NCBI RefSeq assembly: GCF_001584165.1
Contig: NZ_CP013233.1
Coordinates: forward strand, 62,001-126,000
Source of the DNA: Collimonas arenae
GTDB lineage: Bacteria > Pseudomonadota > Gammaproteobacteria > Burkholderiales > Burkholderiaceae_D
Direction of reading: 5' to 3'
DNA: 64,000 nucleotides
The position numbers and the translations under genes were made by a program. Shown in pieces: positions 25,083 through 35,058 of the stretch (the first letter of the stretch is position 1; each line of letters opens with the position of its first letter). The notes below the pieces were generated by a model. That model was not told the origin of the DNA, did not search any database, and was given only the letters and a program-made list of their open reading frames with translations.

Positions 25083-26772
25083 GAGGCTGTGTAAAAACGC
25101 TGTCGAGCGCTAATTCTAATCGGAAGTAAACGATTTGCGGCGATCCATGTCACACGAACAGATGACTCTGTTCGAGGTACACCTATGAAACGCTTCATTG
25201 AAGGGCTGGATCGCAGTCAACGCATTTTGCTTCCCGAGCAACTGGACGACTACGTTGCCGATAGCAACCCAGTGCGGGTAGTCGATGTTTTCGTCGATGA
25301 ACTGGACCTGGTGCAAATGGGTTTCGAAGGAACAATGCCTGCACAAACAGGACGTCCGGCCTATCACCCATCGGTTCTTCTCAAGATTTACATCTACGGC
25401 TATCTCAATCGGCTCCAATCAAGCCGTCGCCTGGAACGAGAGGCGCAGCGTAACGTTGAACTGATGTGGCTGACAGGGCATTTGACGCCGGACTTCAAGA
25501 CTATCGCCAACTTCCGCAAAGACAATGGCCGTGCCATCTCCAATGTATGCAAGCAGTTCGTCGTGCTGTGTCAGCGACTTGGCCTGTTCTCTGAAGCGCT
25601 GGTCGCTATTGACGGCAGCAAATTCAAAGCCGTCAACAACCGCGACCGCAACTTCACCAGCGCCAAGCTGCAACGGCGCATGGAAGAGATCGCAGCGAGC
25701 ATTGATCGCTATCTGACAGCCCTCGACACGGCGGATCGCCAAGAGCCGGACCGCAAGCAACTCACGACAACTCGACTGCATGAGAATATCGCAGCGCTCA
25801 AGGCGCAGATGCGAGAGCTTGAAGACATCCAATTAAAACTCCAGAAGACGCCGGATCAACAAGTCTCCCAAACCGATCCTGATGCACGGTCGATGAAGAC
25901 GCGTGGTACAGGCGTCGTTGGCTACAACGTACAAACGGTGGTCGACGCAAAGCATCATCTGATTGTGGCGCACGAGGTGACCAACATCGGGAGCGACCGG
26001 GATCAACTGCACTCGATGAGCCGGCAAGCGCAAGAAGCGATTGGCACCGCATCGCTGACCGTAGTTGCTGATCGTGGTTACTTCAAAGGAGAAGAGATCC
26101 TGGCGTGCACACAAGCCGGCATCAACGTGATCGTCCCGAAGAACCTGACCTCCAATGCCTCTGCTGAAGGTCGGTTTGGCAAAGCGGATTTCATTTACGA
26201 CGCACGCGCCAATGAATATCAGTGTCCCGCCGGAGAGCGATTGATCTGGCGTTTCACGAGCAAAGAGAAAGGCTTGAATTTGCACCGCTATTGGAGCTCG
26301 AATTGCCAGCAGTGCTCACTCAAATCCGCATGCACGCCAAGTCCTCAACGGCGCGTGACACGATGGGAGCATGAGTCTGTACTGGAGGCCATGCAGGAGC
26401 GGTTGGAACGAACGCCGAAGGCGATGCGAATACGCCGGCAAACGGTTGAGCATCCATTCGGCACCATCAAGGCATGGATGGGTGCTACGCACTTCCTCAC
26501 CAAAACCAAGGCCCGAGTGAGCACCGAGATGAGCTTGCATGTCCTGGCTTACAACATGAAGCGGATGATCAACGTGCTGGGCGTGGGAACCTTGATGAAG
26601 GTGATGAGCGCATAGGCGCTTTTAGCGTCAGGAGATATGTTTGGAGACGGCTATTTACTCGGCCAAGGGAAATAGCCGCCGCGTTTGCAGGGCTCTCTAT
26701 TATCAACAATGTCGCGTTAAAATGACGTGGATCTCGGCTCCCTTGATGGATTCAGCGTTTTTACACGGCCTC
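25083..26772 (+). mobile_element. IS1182-family insertion sequence, copy 2
   Basis: 1,690 bp, same ends as copy 1, flanked by GGCC on both sides (25079-25082, 26773-26776). Comparing by eye with copy 1 I found three base differences: one in each outer region and one synonymous change in the gene. The joined target reads GACTGCTACT-GGCC-GGTTACGGTC, again a family B palindrome. Confidence 0.9.
25185..26615 (+). CDS. IS1182 family transposase, copy 2
   Basis: 476 residues, same protein as the copy at 19507-20937, with the DDE residues in AIDGSKF, VADRGYF and TVEHPFG. Transcribed on the plus strand, that is, opposite to copy 1, so the two copies form a large inverted repeat around 21044-25078 that could invert or fold. 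An intact start with GAGGT 9 bases upstream. Confidence 0.96.
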   Translation: MKRFIEGLDRSQRILLPEQLDDYVADSNPVRVVDVFVDELDLVQMGFEGTMPAQTGRPAYHPSVLLKIYIYGYLNRLQSSRRLEREAQRNVELMWLTGHLTPDFKTIANFRKDNGRAISNVCKQFVVLCQRLGLFSEALVAIDGSKFKAVNNRDRNFTSAKLQRRMEEIAASIDRYLTALDTADRQEPDRKQLTTTRLHENIAALKAQMRELEDIQLKLQKTPDQQVSQTDPDARSMKTRGTGVVGYNVQTVVDAKHHLIVAHEVTNIGSDRDQLHSMSRQAQEAIGTASLTVVADRGYFKGEEILACTQAGINVIVPKNLTSNASAEGRFGKADFIYDARANEYQCPAGERLIWRFTSKEKGLNLHRYWSSNCQQCSLKSACTPSPQRRVTRWEHESVLEAMQERLERTPKAMRIRRQTVEHPFGTIKAWMGATHFLTKTKARVSTEMSLHVLAYNMKRMINVLGVGTLMKVMSA

Positions 26773-26776
26773 GGCC

Positions 26777-27145
26777 GGTTACGGTCATTCATGTTGAATG
26801 ACTTTATCAGAAGTATTTAAGTTTTCTCGACTGAGCCAAGAAGCATATAACTAGCCGCGTTGATTTCCGATAGGTTGGCAGTAGGGGCGGAGCCATAAGG
26901 TTTTCTTTACTCTTGCCAAAACTAATCTCGCTTGCGCGTGCTCCTCCGAAAGAGGATATTTCAGTCTTTGCATGACTCAGGGCTGACTCCATTGCGTCTA
27001 TAAATACCGCCATTGAGAACATCAATGGTGACGGGACTGGTTCCGATTTGCTGGAAATGAACGCTTTGCTGAACGTCCAATATCTAACTGAAAAGTTACG
27101 ACACCTTATCAATATTAATTCATAGAATAGTTCGGAGAACCCATA
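26777..27145. other. Spacer between IS copy 2 and the cupin gene
   Basis: 369 bases, AT-rich. A 71-codon minus-strand frame (27022 down to 26807, MFSMAVFIDAMESALSHAKT …) is open but has no known family. The region ends with a plausible promoter stretch and CGGAGAA before the GTG of the cupin gene. Confidence 0.35.
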
Positions 27146-27547
27146 GTGAAAGCGTATCTTTCTATTTCCATCCTTCTGGCGGGCATTCTGTCGGCGCATT
27201 TTGCAATGGCTGCGGATATGGCCCCGGCAGCAAAGGCGACACAAGTCTTGCAAAGAATCCGCGTGCAGGGAACCGAGCGCGAAATGGGCATGGGGATTGC
27301 TGAGTTCGCTCCGAACGCCGAAAAACCTCGCCACAAGGCGATAGGGCCCGAGATCGTGTATGTGCTTGAAGGGGAAATAACGGTTCTGGTAGATGGTGCG
27401 CCTGCAAAAGTTGTGCATGCGGGCGGGAGTTACCAGCTTGCAGCGAAAGATGTGCATGTCACTAAAGCAGGACCGGCAGGCGCGAAAACCATTGCATCTT
27501 GGGTGACCGTACCAGGCAAGCAATTTAACGTATTTGTGCCAAGATAA
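27146..27547 (+). CDS. Secreted cupin-domain protein
   Basis: 133 residues, GTG start with GGAGAA upstream. Signal peptide YLSISILLAGILSAHFAMAA, cut after AMA. The mature part is a single cupin barrel: PRHKAIGPEIVYVLEGEITV (first cupin motif; His and Glu likely metal ligands) and HAGGSYQLAAKDVHVTKAGP (second motif). Small periplasmic cupins may bind metal and a small ligand; function unknown. It is the only non-transposase gene of the island on the plus strand. Confidence 0.8.
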   Translation: MKAYLSISILLAGILSAHFAMAADMAPAAKATQVLQRIRVQGTEREMGMGIAEFAPNAEKPRHKAIGPEIVYVLEGEITVLVDGAPAKVVHAGGSYQLAAKDVHVTKAGPAGAKTIASWVTVPGKQFNVFVPR

Positions 27548-27590
27548 TCAGGGAGAAGCAGCCGCTTGCGATAGGCTGATTTCACCTAAC

Positions 27591-27622
27591 TGCGGCCGGT
27601 CGCGATCCTGATAGTGGTCGTT
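27591..27622. repeat. Family B-like palindrome at the right margin
   Basis: TGCGGCCGGTCGCGATCCTG and AGTGGTCGTTC follow directly after ACCTAAC (27584-27590, fits RYYYAAC). This last copy marks the right border of the repeat-bearing region. Confidence 0.4.
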
Positions 27623-27699
27623 CGACTTCGCCAATGATGCACTGCCAATCTCGTGCTTTGCGAGGCAAAACAGCTATCGCATCATATCTTTCAGCTGCA

Positions 27700-28068
27700 C
27701 TAGACTTCATCGTTGCAACCGCTTTCGACCTTGTTCAAGGCATCTGACAATGCAACGCGCAATATGGATAGCGAATGCGCTTTTTTCTCCACTTCACACA
27801 TTTTTTCTTGAATCAGAAGACGTTTTTTGCTCGGGGCCAGCCAGTCCTGCTCCCAGGCGACGATTACGTCCGCGATCTCTTTTAAAGTAAATCCGAGCGC
27901 CTTGGCGTGTGTAATAAGCGCAATGCGGCGCAACGCCAGCGGCGAATATTCCTTATAGTTGTTGCTTAAATGAGGCTGGGCCGCCTCGTCGAGCAAGCCC
28001 ATACGTTCATAAAATCGGACAGTATCGCGCGATACGCCGGCCCGAGATGCAATTTCACCAATCCGCAT
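27700..28068 (-). CDS. MerR family transcriptional regulator
   Basis: 122 residues from ATG 28068 with AAGGGAA before it; the longer open frame upstream is not used by the family. MRIGEIASRAGVSRDTVRFY is the MerR helix-turn-helix and first wing, followed by YKEYSPLALRRIALITHAKA and LGFTLKEIADVI, then a C-terminal coiled coil (KKRLLIQEKMCEVEKKAHSL) for dimer formation. A few cysteines (MCEVEK, SGCNDEV) at the end could sense metal or redox state. It faces the SDR gene, whose promoter has the MerR-type spacing described separately. Confidence 0.9.
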   Translation of the reverse strand: MRIGEIASRAGVSRDTVRFYERMGLLDEAAQPHLSNNYKEYSPLALRRIALITHAKALGFTLKEIADVIVAWEQDWLAPSKKRLLIQEKMCEVEKKAHSLSILRVALSDALNKVESGCNDEV

Positions 28069-28114
28069 TGCCCAGTTCCCTTCCAATCGAGATGCAAGCA
28101 GTCGAAAATAATGA

Positions 28115-28146
28115 TTGACCATGGACCGTAGTCCACGCTTTACATT
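28115..28146 (+). promoter_or_regulatory. MerR-type promoter and operator of the SDR gene
   Basis: TTGACC (28115-28120) and TACATT (28141-28146) are separated by 20 bases (19 if TTACAT is used), longer than the usual 17. In the spacer lies the dyad TGGAC-CGTA-GTCCA (28122-28135). This over-long spacer with a central dyad is the hallmark of promoters that MerR proteins untwist and activate. Confidence 0.75.
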
Positions 28147-28174
28147 CGACATTCCCATAACGAATCATTTCACC

Positions 28175-28978
28175 ATGCGACCACTCAACTATCGCAACAC
28201 CGCCGTCATGATAACAGGCGCCTCATCCGGAATTGGCCTGGCATTTGCCCATGCGCTTGCCGCACGCGGTGCGGACCTGATTCTTGTCGCACGCTCAGGT
28301 GACAAGCTAAACAGCCTGGCGCGGGAGCTGGTGCATTGTCACGGCATCCTGGCTCGCGCTCTGGTAGCCGATCTGACCGAATCCGGTGCTGCCAGCGATG
28401 TCCATGCAAGGGCAAGTGCGCTTGGTTTGACGCCGAACATTGTCATCAACAATGCCGGCTTTGCGACTCACGGTCATTTCGATACGTTGTCGCTAGAACG
28501 GCAACTCGATGAGATATCGCTCAATTGCAGAGCCGTTGTCGAACTCACTCATGCAGCATTGCCAGCCATGTTGAATCAAGGAGAGGGATCGATCATTAAC
28601 GTAGCGTCAACCGCCGCTTTGCAGCCACTGCCCTATATGGCCATCTATGGCGCCACCAAGGCTTTCGTGCTCTCTTTTTCAGAAGCTTTGTGGCAAGAAT
28701 ATCGTGCTCGTGGCGTGCGCGTGCTTGCGGTGTGCCCAGGTGCCACCGATACCGCTTTCTTTGATGTCGTGGGCGCCGCCGAGGCCGGGGTTGGCACGCG
28801 CATGGCCACAGACACTGTCGTCAATGCGAGCTTGCAGGCACTCGATCGCGGTCAAAGCCATGTCGTCCCCGGAGGCGCAAATCGGATGCTTGGGTTGTTA
28901 CCGCGGATACTCCCAAGGCAAACAATATTGCAAATCGTCGCGAACATGCTCCGGCCTCGTCATCAGGGCTCGATGTGA
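28175..28978 (+). CDS. Short-chain dehydrogenase/reductase
   Basis: 267 residues. Classical SDR: TGASSGIGLAFAHALAARGA (cofactor motif TGxxxGIG, about 12-31), NNAGFATHG near 90 (NNAG), catalytic Ser in INVASTAALQPL near 140, and YxxxK in MAIYGATKAFV near 155. The C-terminal RILPRQTILQIVANML suggests a membrane-associated end as in SDR of lipid metabolism. ATG 28175 is preferred to the frame start 28115, which would run through the promoter. Under control of the divergent MerR gene (inference). Confidence 0.88.
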   Translation: MRPLNYRNTAVMITGASSGIGLAFAHALAARGADLILVARSGDKLNSLARELVHCHGILARALVADLTESGAASDVHARASALGLTPNIVINNAGFATHGHFDTLSLERQLDEISLNCRAVVELTHAALPAMLNQGEGSIINVASTAALQPLPYMAIYGATKAFVLSFSEALWQEYRARGVRVLAVCPGATDTAFFDVVGAAEAGVGTRMATDTVVNASLQALDRGQSHVVPGGANRMLGLLPRILPRQTILQIVANMLRPRHQGSM

Positions 28979-29057
28979 TTCTTCGAAGTCCCCCATGTTT
29001 GCATGACATTCCGGCATGAATGATCTACCTCCGATAGACATAAACTGCCGGGCTCGA

Positions 29058-29870
29058 TCAGTCCTTGAATTCAGCCGGACGCTTGCCAACATTGGCCATC
29101 ATCGCCTCTTGCAGATCATTAGACATCAACATGGCGGCGTTCCAGGTGGCGATGTATTTCAGGCCATCGGCCACGGAGTGGTCGCGTGCGTAGGTAATCA
29201 TTTCCTTGACGCCGCGGATGGCGAGAGGCGACTTCGCTGCGATGCTGGCGGCAATCTCCATTACCCCTTCGCGTAGCGCTTCGCGGGATGCGAATACACG
29301 GTTAACCAAATGGATGTCGCGGGCCTCCGCAGCGTCCACCTTGCGTGCGGTGTAAGCCAACTCACGCGCCATGCCTTCACCGATGAGCTTTGGCAGCCGT
29401 TGTAGCGTGCCGACATCAGCGGTCATGCCGATGTCGATTTCCTTGATGCTGAAATAAGCATCGCTGGAGCAATAACGCATGTCGGCGCAGGTGATCAAAT
29501 CGATGCCGCCGCCGACACAGGCACCATGCACGGCGGCCAGTATCGGCTTGCGGCAGCGCTCCAGGCTGCTTAGCGCATCTTGCAAATTGAGGATGATGCT
29601 GCGCAAGGCTTCGCGCTTGCGACCTTCGCACGGGTTCTGGATTTGCGCTCCCAGTCCCATCATCATTTGCAGGTCTATGCCCGCAGTGAATGTCTTTCCT
29701 TCTCCTTCGAGAACCGCCACCCGTGCTTCTGGAGTGGCGTCCACCCACTCGAAAGCCGTTCGAATCTCCTGCCACATCTGCATGTTCATCGCATTGGCCT
29801 TGTCAGGGCGATTCAAGCGAACAATGGCGATGTTTTGGGCCAGGCTGACGGATAACGTTTCATAAGTCAT
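29058..29870 (-). CDS. Crotonase family protein, delta3,5-delta2,4-dienoyl-CoA isomerase-like
   Basis: 270 residues. Crotonase fold: RLNRPDKANAMNMQMWQEIR near 18, oxyanion-hole residues in GKTFTAGIDLQMMMG (about 60-74) and AAVHGACVGGGIDLITCADM near 120. The segment SIKEIDIGMTADVGTLQRLP near 150 closely resembles mammalian ECH1-type dienoyl-CoA isomerases, including the acidic residues that move the double bonds. FadH is encoded next door on the same strand, so together they can process odd-position double bonds of unsaturated fatty acids. Confidence 0.85.
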   Translation of the reverse strand: MTYETLSVSLAQNIAIVRLNRPDKANAMNMQMWQEIRTAFEWVDATPEARVAVLEGEGKTFTAGIDLQMMMGLGAQIQNPCEGRKREALRSIILNLQDALSSLERCRKPILAAVHGACVGGGIDLITCADMRYCSSDAYFSIKEIDIGMTADVGTLQRLPKLIGEGMARELAYTARKVDAAEARDIHLVNRVFASREALREGVMEIAASIAAKSPLAIRGVKEMITYARDHSVADGLKYIATWNAAMLMSNDLQEAMMANVGKRPAEFKD

Positions 29871-30005
29871 TTGAAAGCTTTCAGTACGATGGGTTAAGGT
29901 AACGTGTTCAGGTCGGGCGCGATACCATGCCTGAGCGTGACATCGCCACCTCACAAAATTCATGCAAATATTGCGCGCTCAACTTTGATGAGCACAACCA
30001 GATCC

Positions 30006-32129
<2,124 letters not shown>

Positions 32130-32233
32130 CTACTGGCCTGGAATTTACCTGAAAAGCACCGGCGGATCGCTGAAATAGCGCGATTTTGCCGGTGATTAGA
32201 GTCAAAAACCTATTTAGAGTCCGTCTTCAGCTG

Positions 32234-33511
32234 TCATGGTTTTCCCAATAATTGATGCAGATCGATGGCATCGGCCATGGCCTTGTAGCCGCGATCGCCA
32301 GGGTGCAGGTGGTCGCCGGAATCGAAGGCCGGCAGGAAACGGCGCGGCTGTTGCGGATCCCTGAGTACGGCATCGAAGTCGATCACCGCGTCGAATTCGC
32401 CGCTACTGCGTATCCATTGATTGAGCCTCTGCCGTGTCTGTTCCTTGGCTTCGGAGTAGTAATTTTTGATATCGCCATCCTGCAGCGCGCCTTTGAACGG
32501 CGTCAACGTCGCGCCGACGATGCGAACATGGCGCAAGTGGGCGCGCGCAATCAATTGGCGATAAGCTGCGATCAGCGGATCGACGCTCATCGCGGGATCT
32601 TGCGAAGCGAGGCTGCTGCCGGGCCAGGCAATATCGTTGATACCCATCAGCAGGATCACGCTATCGAGATTCGGCTGGCTCAGCACATCCCGATCAAAGC
32701 GCGCCATGGCATTGACGCCCATCTTGTCGTCCAGCATTCTGGCCCCCGAAATGCCAGCGTTGATCACCGCGACCTGTTGCCCGACCAGCCGTTGCGCCAG
32801 CAGATCGGGCCAGCGCTGATTGCTGTTGGAGGTGGAACCGGCACCGTCGGTAATCGAATCGCCAAAGGCGGTCACTACCGGCGCTGCTGACGGTGTATCG
32901 ACCAGGATCGCGCTGAGGAACAAACGTGCTTCCACAGTGTTGTCGGTCTCGATCAGAGGTGCTGCCGCCAGGTCGCCCTGACCAATGTAGGCGGTCTGCT
33001 TGCCATCCCAGTGGAAAGTGGAGAGCGGCGTTGCCTGTGGCAGGTAGATGCTGACCGCGACCTGGGTCAGCGGCGCCAGTTCGAGGTTGACCGGATCGCT
33101 GATCGCCGATGCGCCCGGTGCAATTGTCACCGCGCCGCTACCTCCGAAAGTCAGCGCATGGTCCGAGCCGGCCGCGATGCGCGAACCGCCCGCCGCCCGT
33201 GCAATGTGTGCTACGCCAATTACCAGCGGTGTCGCGCCATATTCATTAGATAACACTACTCGAGCGCGTTTGCCGCCGATGCTGAGCCTGGCGATCTGAC
33301 GCACTGTCTGGTTCGACAGGCTGGCCGGAATATTGGTCGGTAGCATAAAGCCCGGCTCCCACACCGGCTGTGGCTAGGCCGTCCAACTAGGACTCCAGTG
33401 GTGTTCGGCGTAGTTAGCCTCAGCTGCCTGGACGGCGCCAACGGATGTGTTCAGTAGCGACAGCAAAGCAAGGGTCGCGGCGATTTTTGGATGGTGTTTA
33501 AGTAATTGCAT
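32234..33511 (-). pseudogene. Secreted SGNH/GDSL hydrolase with in-frame amber codon
   Basis: From ATG 33511: a signal peptide (KIAATLALLSLLNTSVGAVQ) and WSPSWTA, then TAG at 33376-33374 (codon 46), then in the same frame PQPVWEPGFMLPTNIPASLS and the whole enzyme: the catalytic Ser in VTAFGDSITDGAGS, block II Gly, GINDIAWPG (block III, Asn) and DHLHPGDRGY (block V, Asp and His). Without the stop it is a normal 425-residue esterase. Relatives usually read WTASPQPVW here, so a Ser codon TCG has become TAG. Translation might restart at the GTG at 33364, but without signal peptide. Possibly a sequence error. Confidence 0.8.
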
Positions 33512-33619
33512 GAGTCACTCCATGAGTTGATCGCTGATGCGATGTCATCAAGATATGCTCTTCACAATGCGCATGGTAGAGGCGATAATTGGATATGGTT
33601 TATTCCAAAATGGAATGAT

Positions 33620-34540
33620 ATGGATCAGATCAAGGCAATCCGCGGCTTCGTGCGCGCAGTGGAACTCGGCAGCCTGTCAGCGGTAGCGCGCGAGCAGCAC
33701 ACAACGCAACCGACCGTCAGCAAGATGATTGCAGCATTGGAAAAGGAACTCGGGGTGCGGTTGCTGGAACGCAGCACCACCAGCCTGACGCTGACCGACC
33801 AGGGCAAGCGTTTCTATGAACGCTCCAAGCGTGTGCTGGAGGAATTCAGCGAAGCCGTTAGCGATGCACGTGGCCTGACCGAGAAGCCGGCCGGCCAGTT
33901 GCGCGTCAATGCGCCGCTCGGTCTCGGACAGTTGCGTTTGAACGCGCTGGTGCTGGAGTTTCTTGCGCTTTATCCGGACATCGAAGTGGAGTTGATCCTG
34001 AACGATCGCTTTGTCGATCTGGTCGAGGATGGCGTCGATGTCGCCTTGCGCTTGGCCGGTTCATTGCCGCCGAATGTGATTGCGCGCAAGATCGCCGCCT
34101 CGCAGCGCTATCTGGTGGCAGCGCCGGCCTATCTGGAACGCTACCCGGAGATACGCAGCCCGGCCGACCTGGCCAGCCATCGCTACATCGGCTTTGCGCG
34201 CCCGGCCAATGGCGAAGTGACCGAGCTGAGCGGCCCCGGCGGTACGCTGGAGATCGTCACCCGCAGCCGTTACCAGGTGAACAGTTCACTAGCGATACGC
34301 GAGAGTTTCCTGATGGGAGCGGGCCTCGGGATATGTCCGTCGTGGCTGGTGCACGACCTGGTGGCGAGCGGACAGCTGCGGCGGGTTCTTCCCGAGTGGA
34401 GCGCGGCCGGGCAGGAAGCGTCGCTGCTGTATCCGTCACGCCGCTATCAATCCTTGCGCGCCACGTTGTTCATGCAATTCCTGGCGGAGAAAATCCCGCA
34501 ACTGCCGGGTTTTACCGCGCCGTCGTTTTACGCTGAGTGA
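33620..34540 (+). CDS. LysR family transcriptional regulator
   Basis: 306 residues from ATG 33620 (MDQIKAIRGFVRAVELGSLS). Helix-turn-helix in REQHTTQPTVSKMIAALEKE, then the effector domain (GQLRVNAPLGLGQLRLNALV, YLVAAPAYLERYPEIRSPAD, LMGAGLGICPSWLVHDLV). It is of the DmlR/PA2877 type. It is head to head with the GDSL hydrolase gene, a likely target. The upstream open frame to 33506 overlaps the hydrolase start and is not used. Confidence 0.9.
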   Translation: MDQIKAIRGFVRAVELGSLSAVAREQHTTQPTVSKMIAALEKELGVRLLERSTTSLTLTDQGKRFYERSKRVLEEFSEAVSDARGLTEKPAGQLRVNAPLGLGQLRLNALVLEFLALYPDIEVELILNDRFVDLVEDGVDVALRLAGSLPPNVIARKIAASQRYLVAAPAYLERYPEIRSPADLASHRYIGFARPANGEVTELSGPGGTLEIVTRSRYQVNSSLAIRESFLMGAGLGICPSWLVHDLVASGQLRRVLPEWSAAGQEASLLYPSRRYQSLRATLFMQFLAEKIPQLPGFTAPSFYAE

Positions 34541-34561
34541 CAGCTTGCTTGCTGCGCACTC

Positions 34562-35035
34562 CTACGCAGGCTTTTTGGTCTTCGCTGTGACTGCCTTCTT
34601 GGCCTGATTGAAGACAGGACCCCACAGCGGATGACCCTTTTCTCCCGGCGCCAGATCGAATGCAGGATCCAGTTTCAGGGCCTTTTCAAATTGCAGCCGG
34701 CATAGTTTTTTTCTGGAAGTCACGCAATAGCTGAAGGCCATGTACTTCAATGCTTCGGTCTGGAACGCCGTGTCCGCCGACCAGATCTCCTGGGCATTGG
34801 CGAGCCGCTTGATCGCGCCATTGTAATTGCCGTTGTTGTACAGGGAAATACCGTCGGTCAGCGCGGCTGGTGGTGGTGGCGGTTCCGGTGTGACTGGGGC
34901 TGCCGGCGCGGCAACGCTCGGGGTTGCATCGGCCGGCGCCGTCTTTTGTGTGGAATCCATTGTGTCGCAGCCGGCCAGCAGCAGGGCGGCGGCGATCATG
35001 GCGATATTGCCGATATGGCGGAAGTTGGTCGTCAT
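34562..35035 (-). CDS. T6SS-associated lipoprotein (TssQ-like)
   Basis: 157 residues. Lipoprotein signal with lipobox LLLAGCDTMDS (Cys near 23; Asp at +2 may hold it at the inner membrane). A Pro/Ala-rich linker (AAPAAPVTPEPPPPPAALTD) leads to a TPR-like helical domain: ISLYNNGNYNGAIKRLANAQ, ALKYMAFSYCVTSRKKLCRL, EKALKLDPAFDLAPGEKGH. This build is that of the small lipoproteins found beside PpkA/PppA/TagH in Burkholderiales type VI secretion loci, where the name TssQ is used. It is the last gene of a four-gene minus-strand set. Confidence 0.7.
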   Translation of the reverse strand: MTTNFRHIGNIAMIAAALLLAGCDTMDSTQKTAPADATPSVAAPAAPVTPEPPPPPAALTDGISLYNNGNYNGAIKRLANAQEIWSADTAFQTEALKYMAFSYCVTSRKKLCRLQFEKALKLDPAFDLAPGEKGHPLWGPVFNQAKKAVTAKTKKPA

Positions 35036-35058
35036 TGTTCGGCCTTGTTGATCACTTG

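Larger units (their letters stand above)
17900..27640. other. Accessory island with integron-like cassette cluster and two IS1182 copies
   Basis: Bounds are approximate. Between the dehydrogenase at 17882 and the MerR gene at 27700 lie about ten small genes, all on the minus strand except the cupin gene and one IS transposase. They have lower GC and weaker codon bias than the flanks, their spacers carry one repeated palindrome type (family B below), one gene ends in a clear attC-type site, and two IS copies in inverted orientation are inserted. No integron integrase is seen. Confidence 0.65.

Noticed and set aside
25083..26772. Integron integrase expected near the start of the cassette row
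   Set aside because: The only recombinase here is the DDE transposase of the IS; no tyrosine recombinase motif was seen anywhere in the window.
26807..27523. 238-codon minus-strand frame over the cupin gene
   Set aside because: Mostly antisense to the cupin gene, which has a signal peptide and clear motifs; the tail outside is unsupported.
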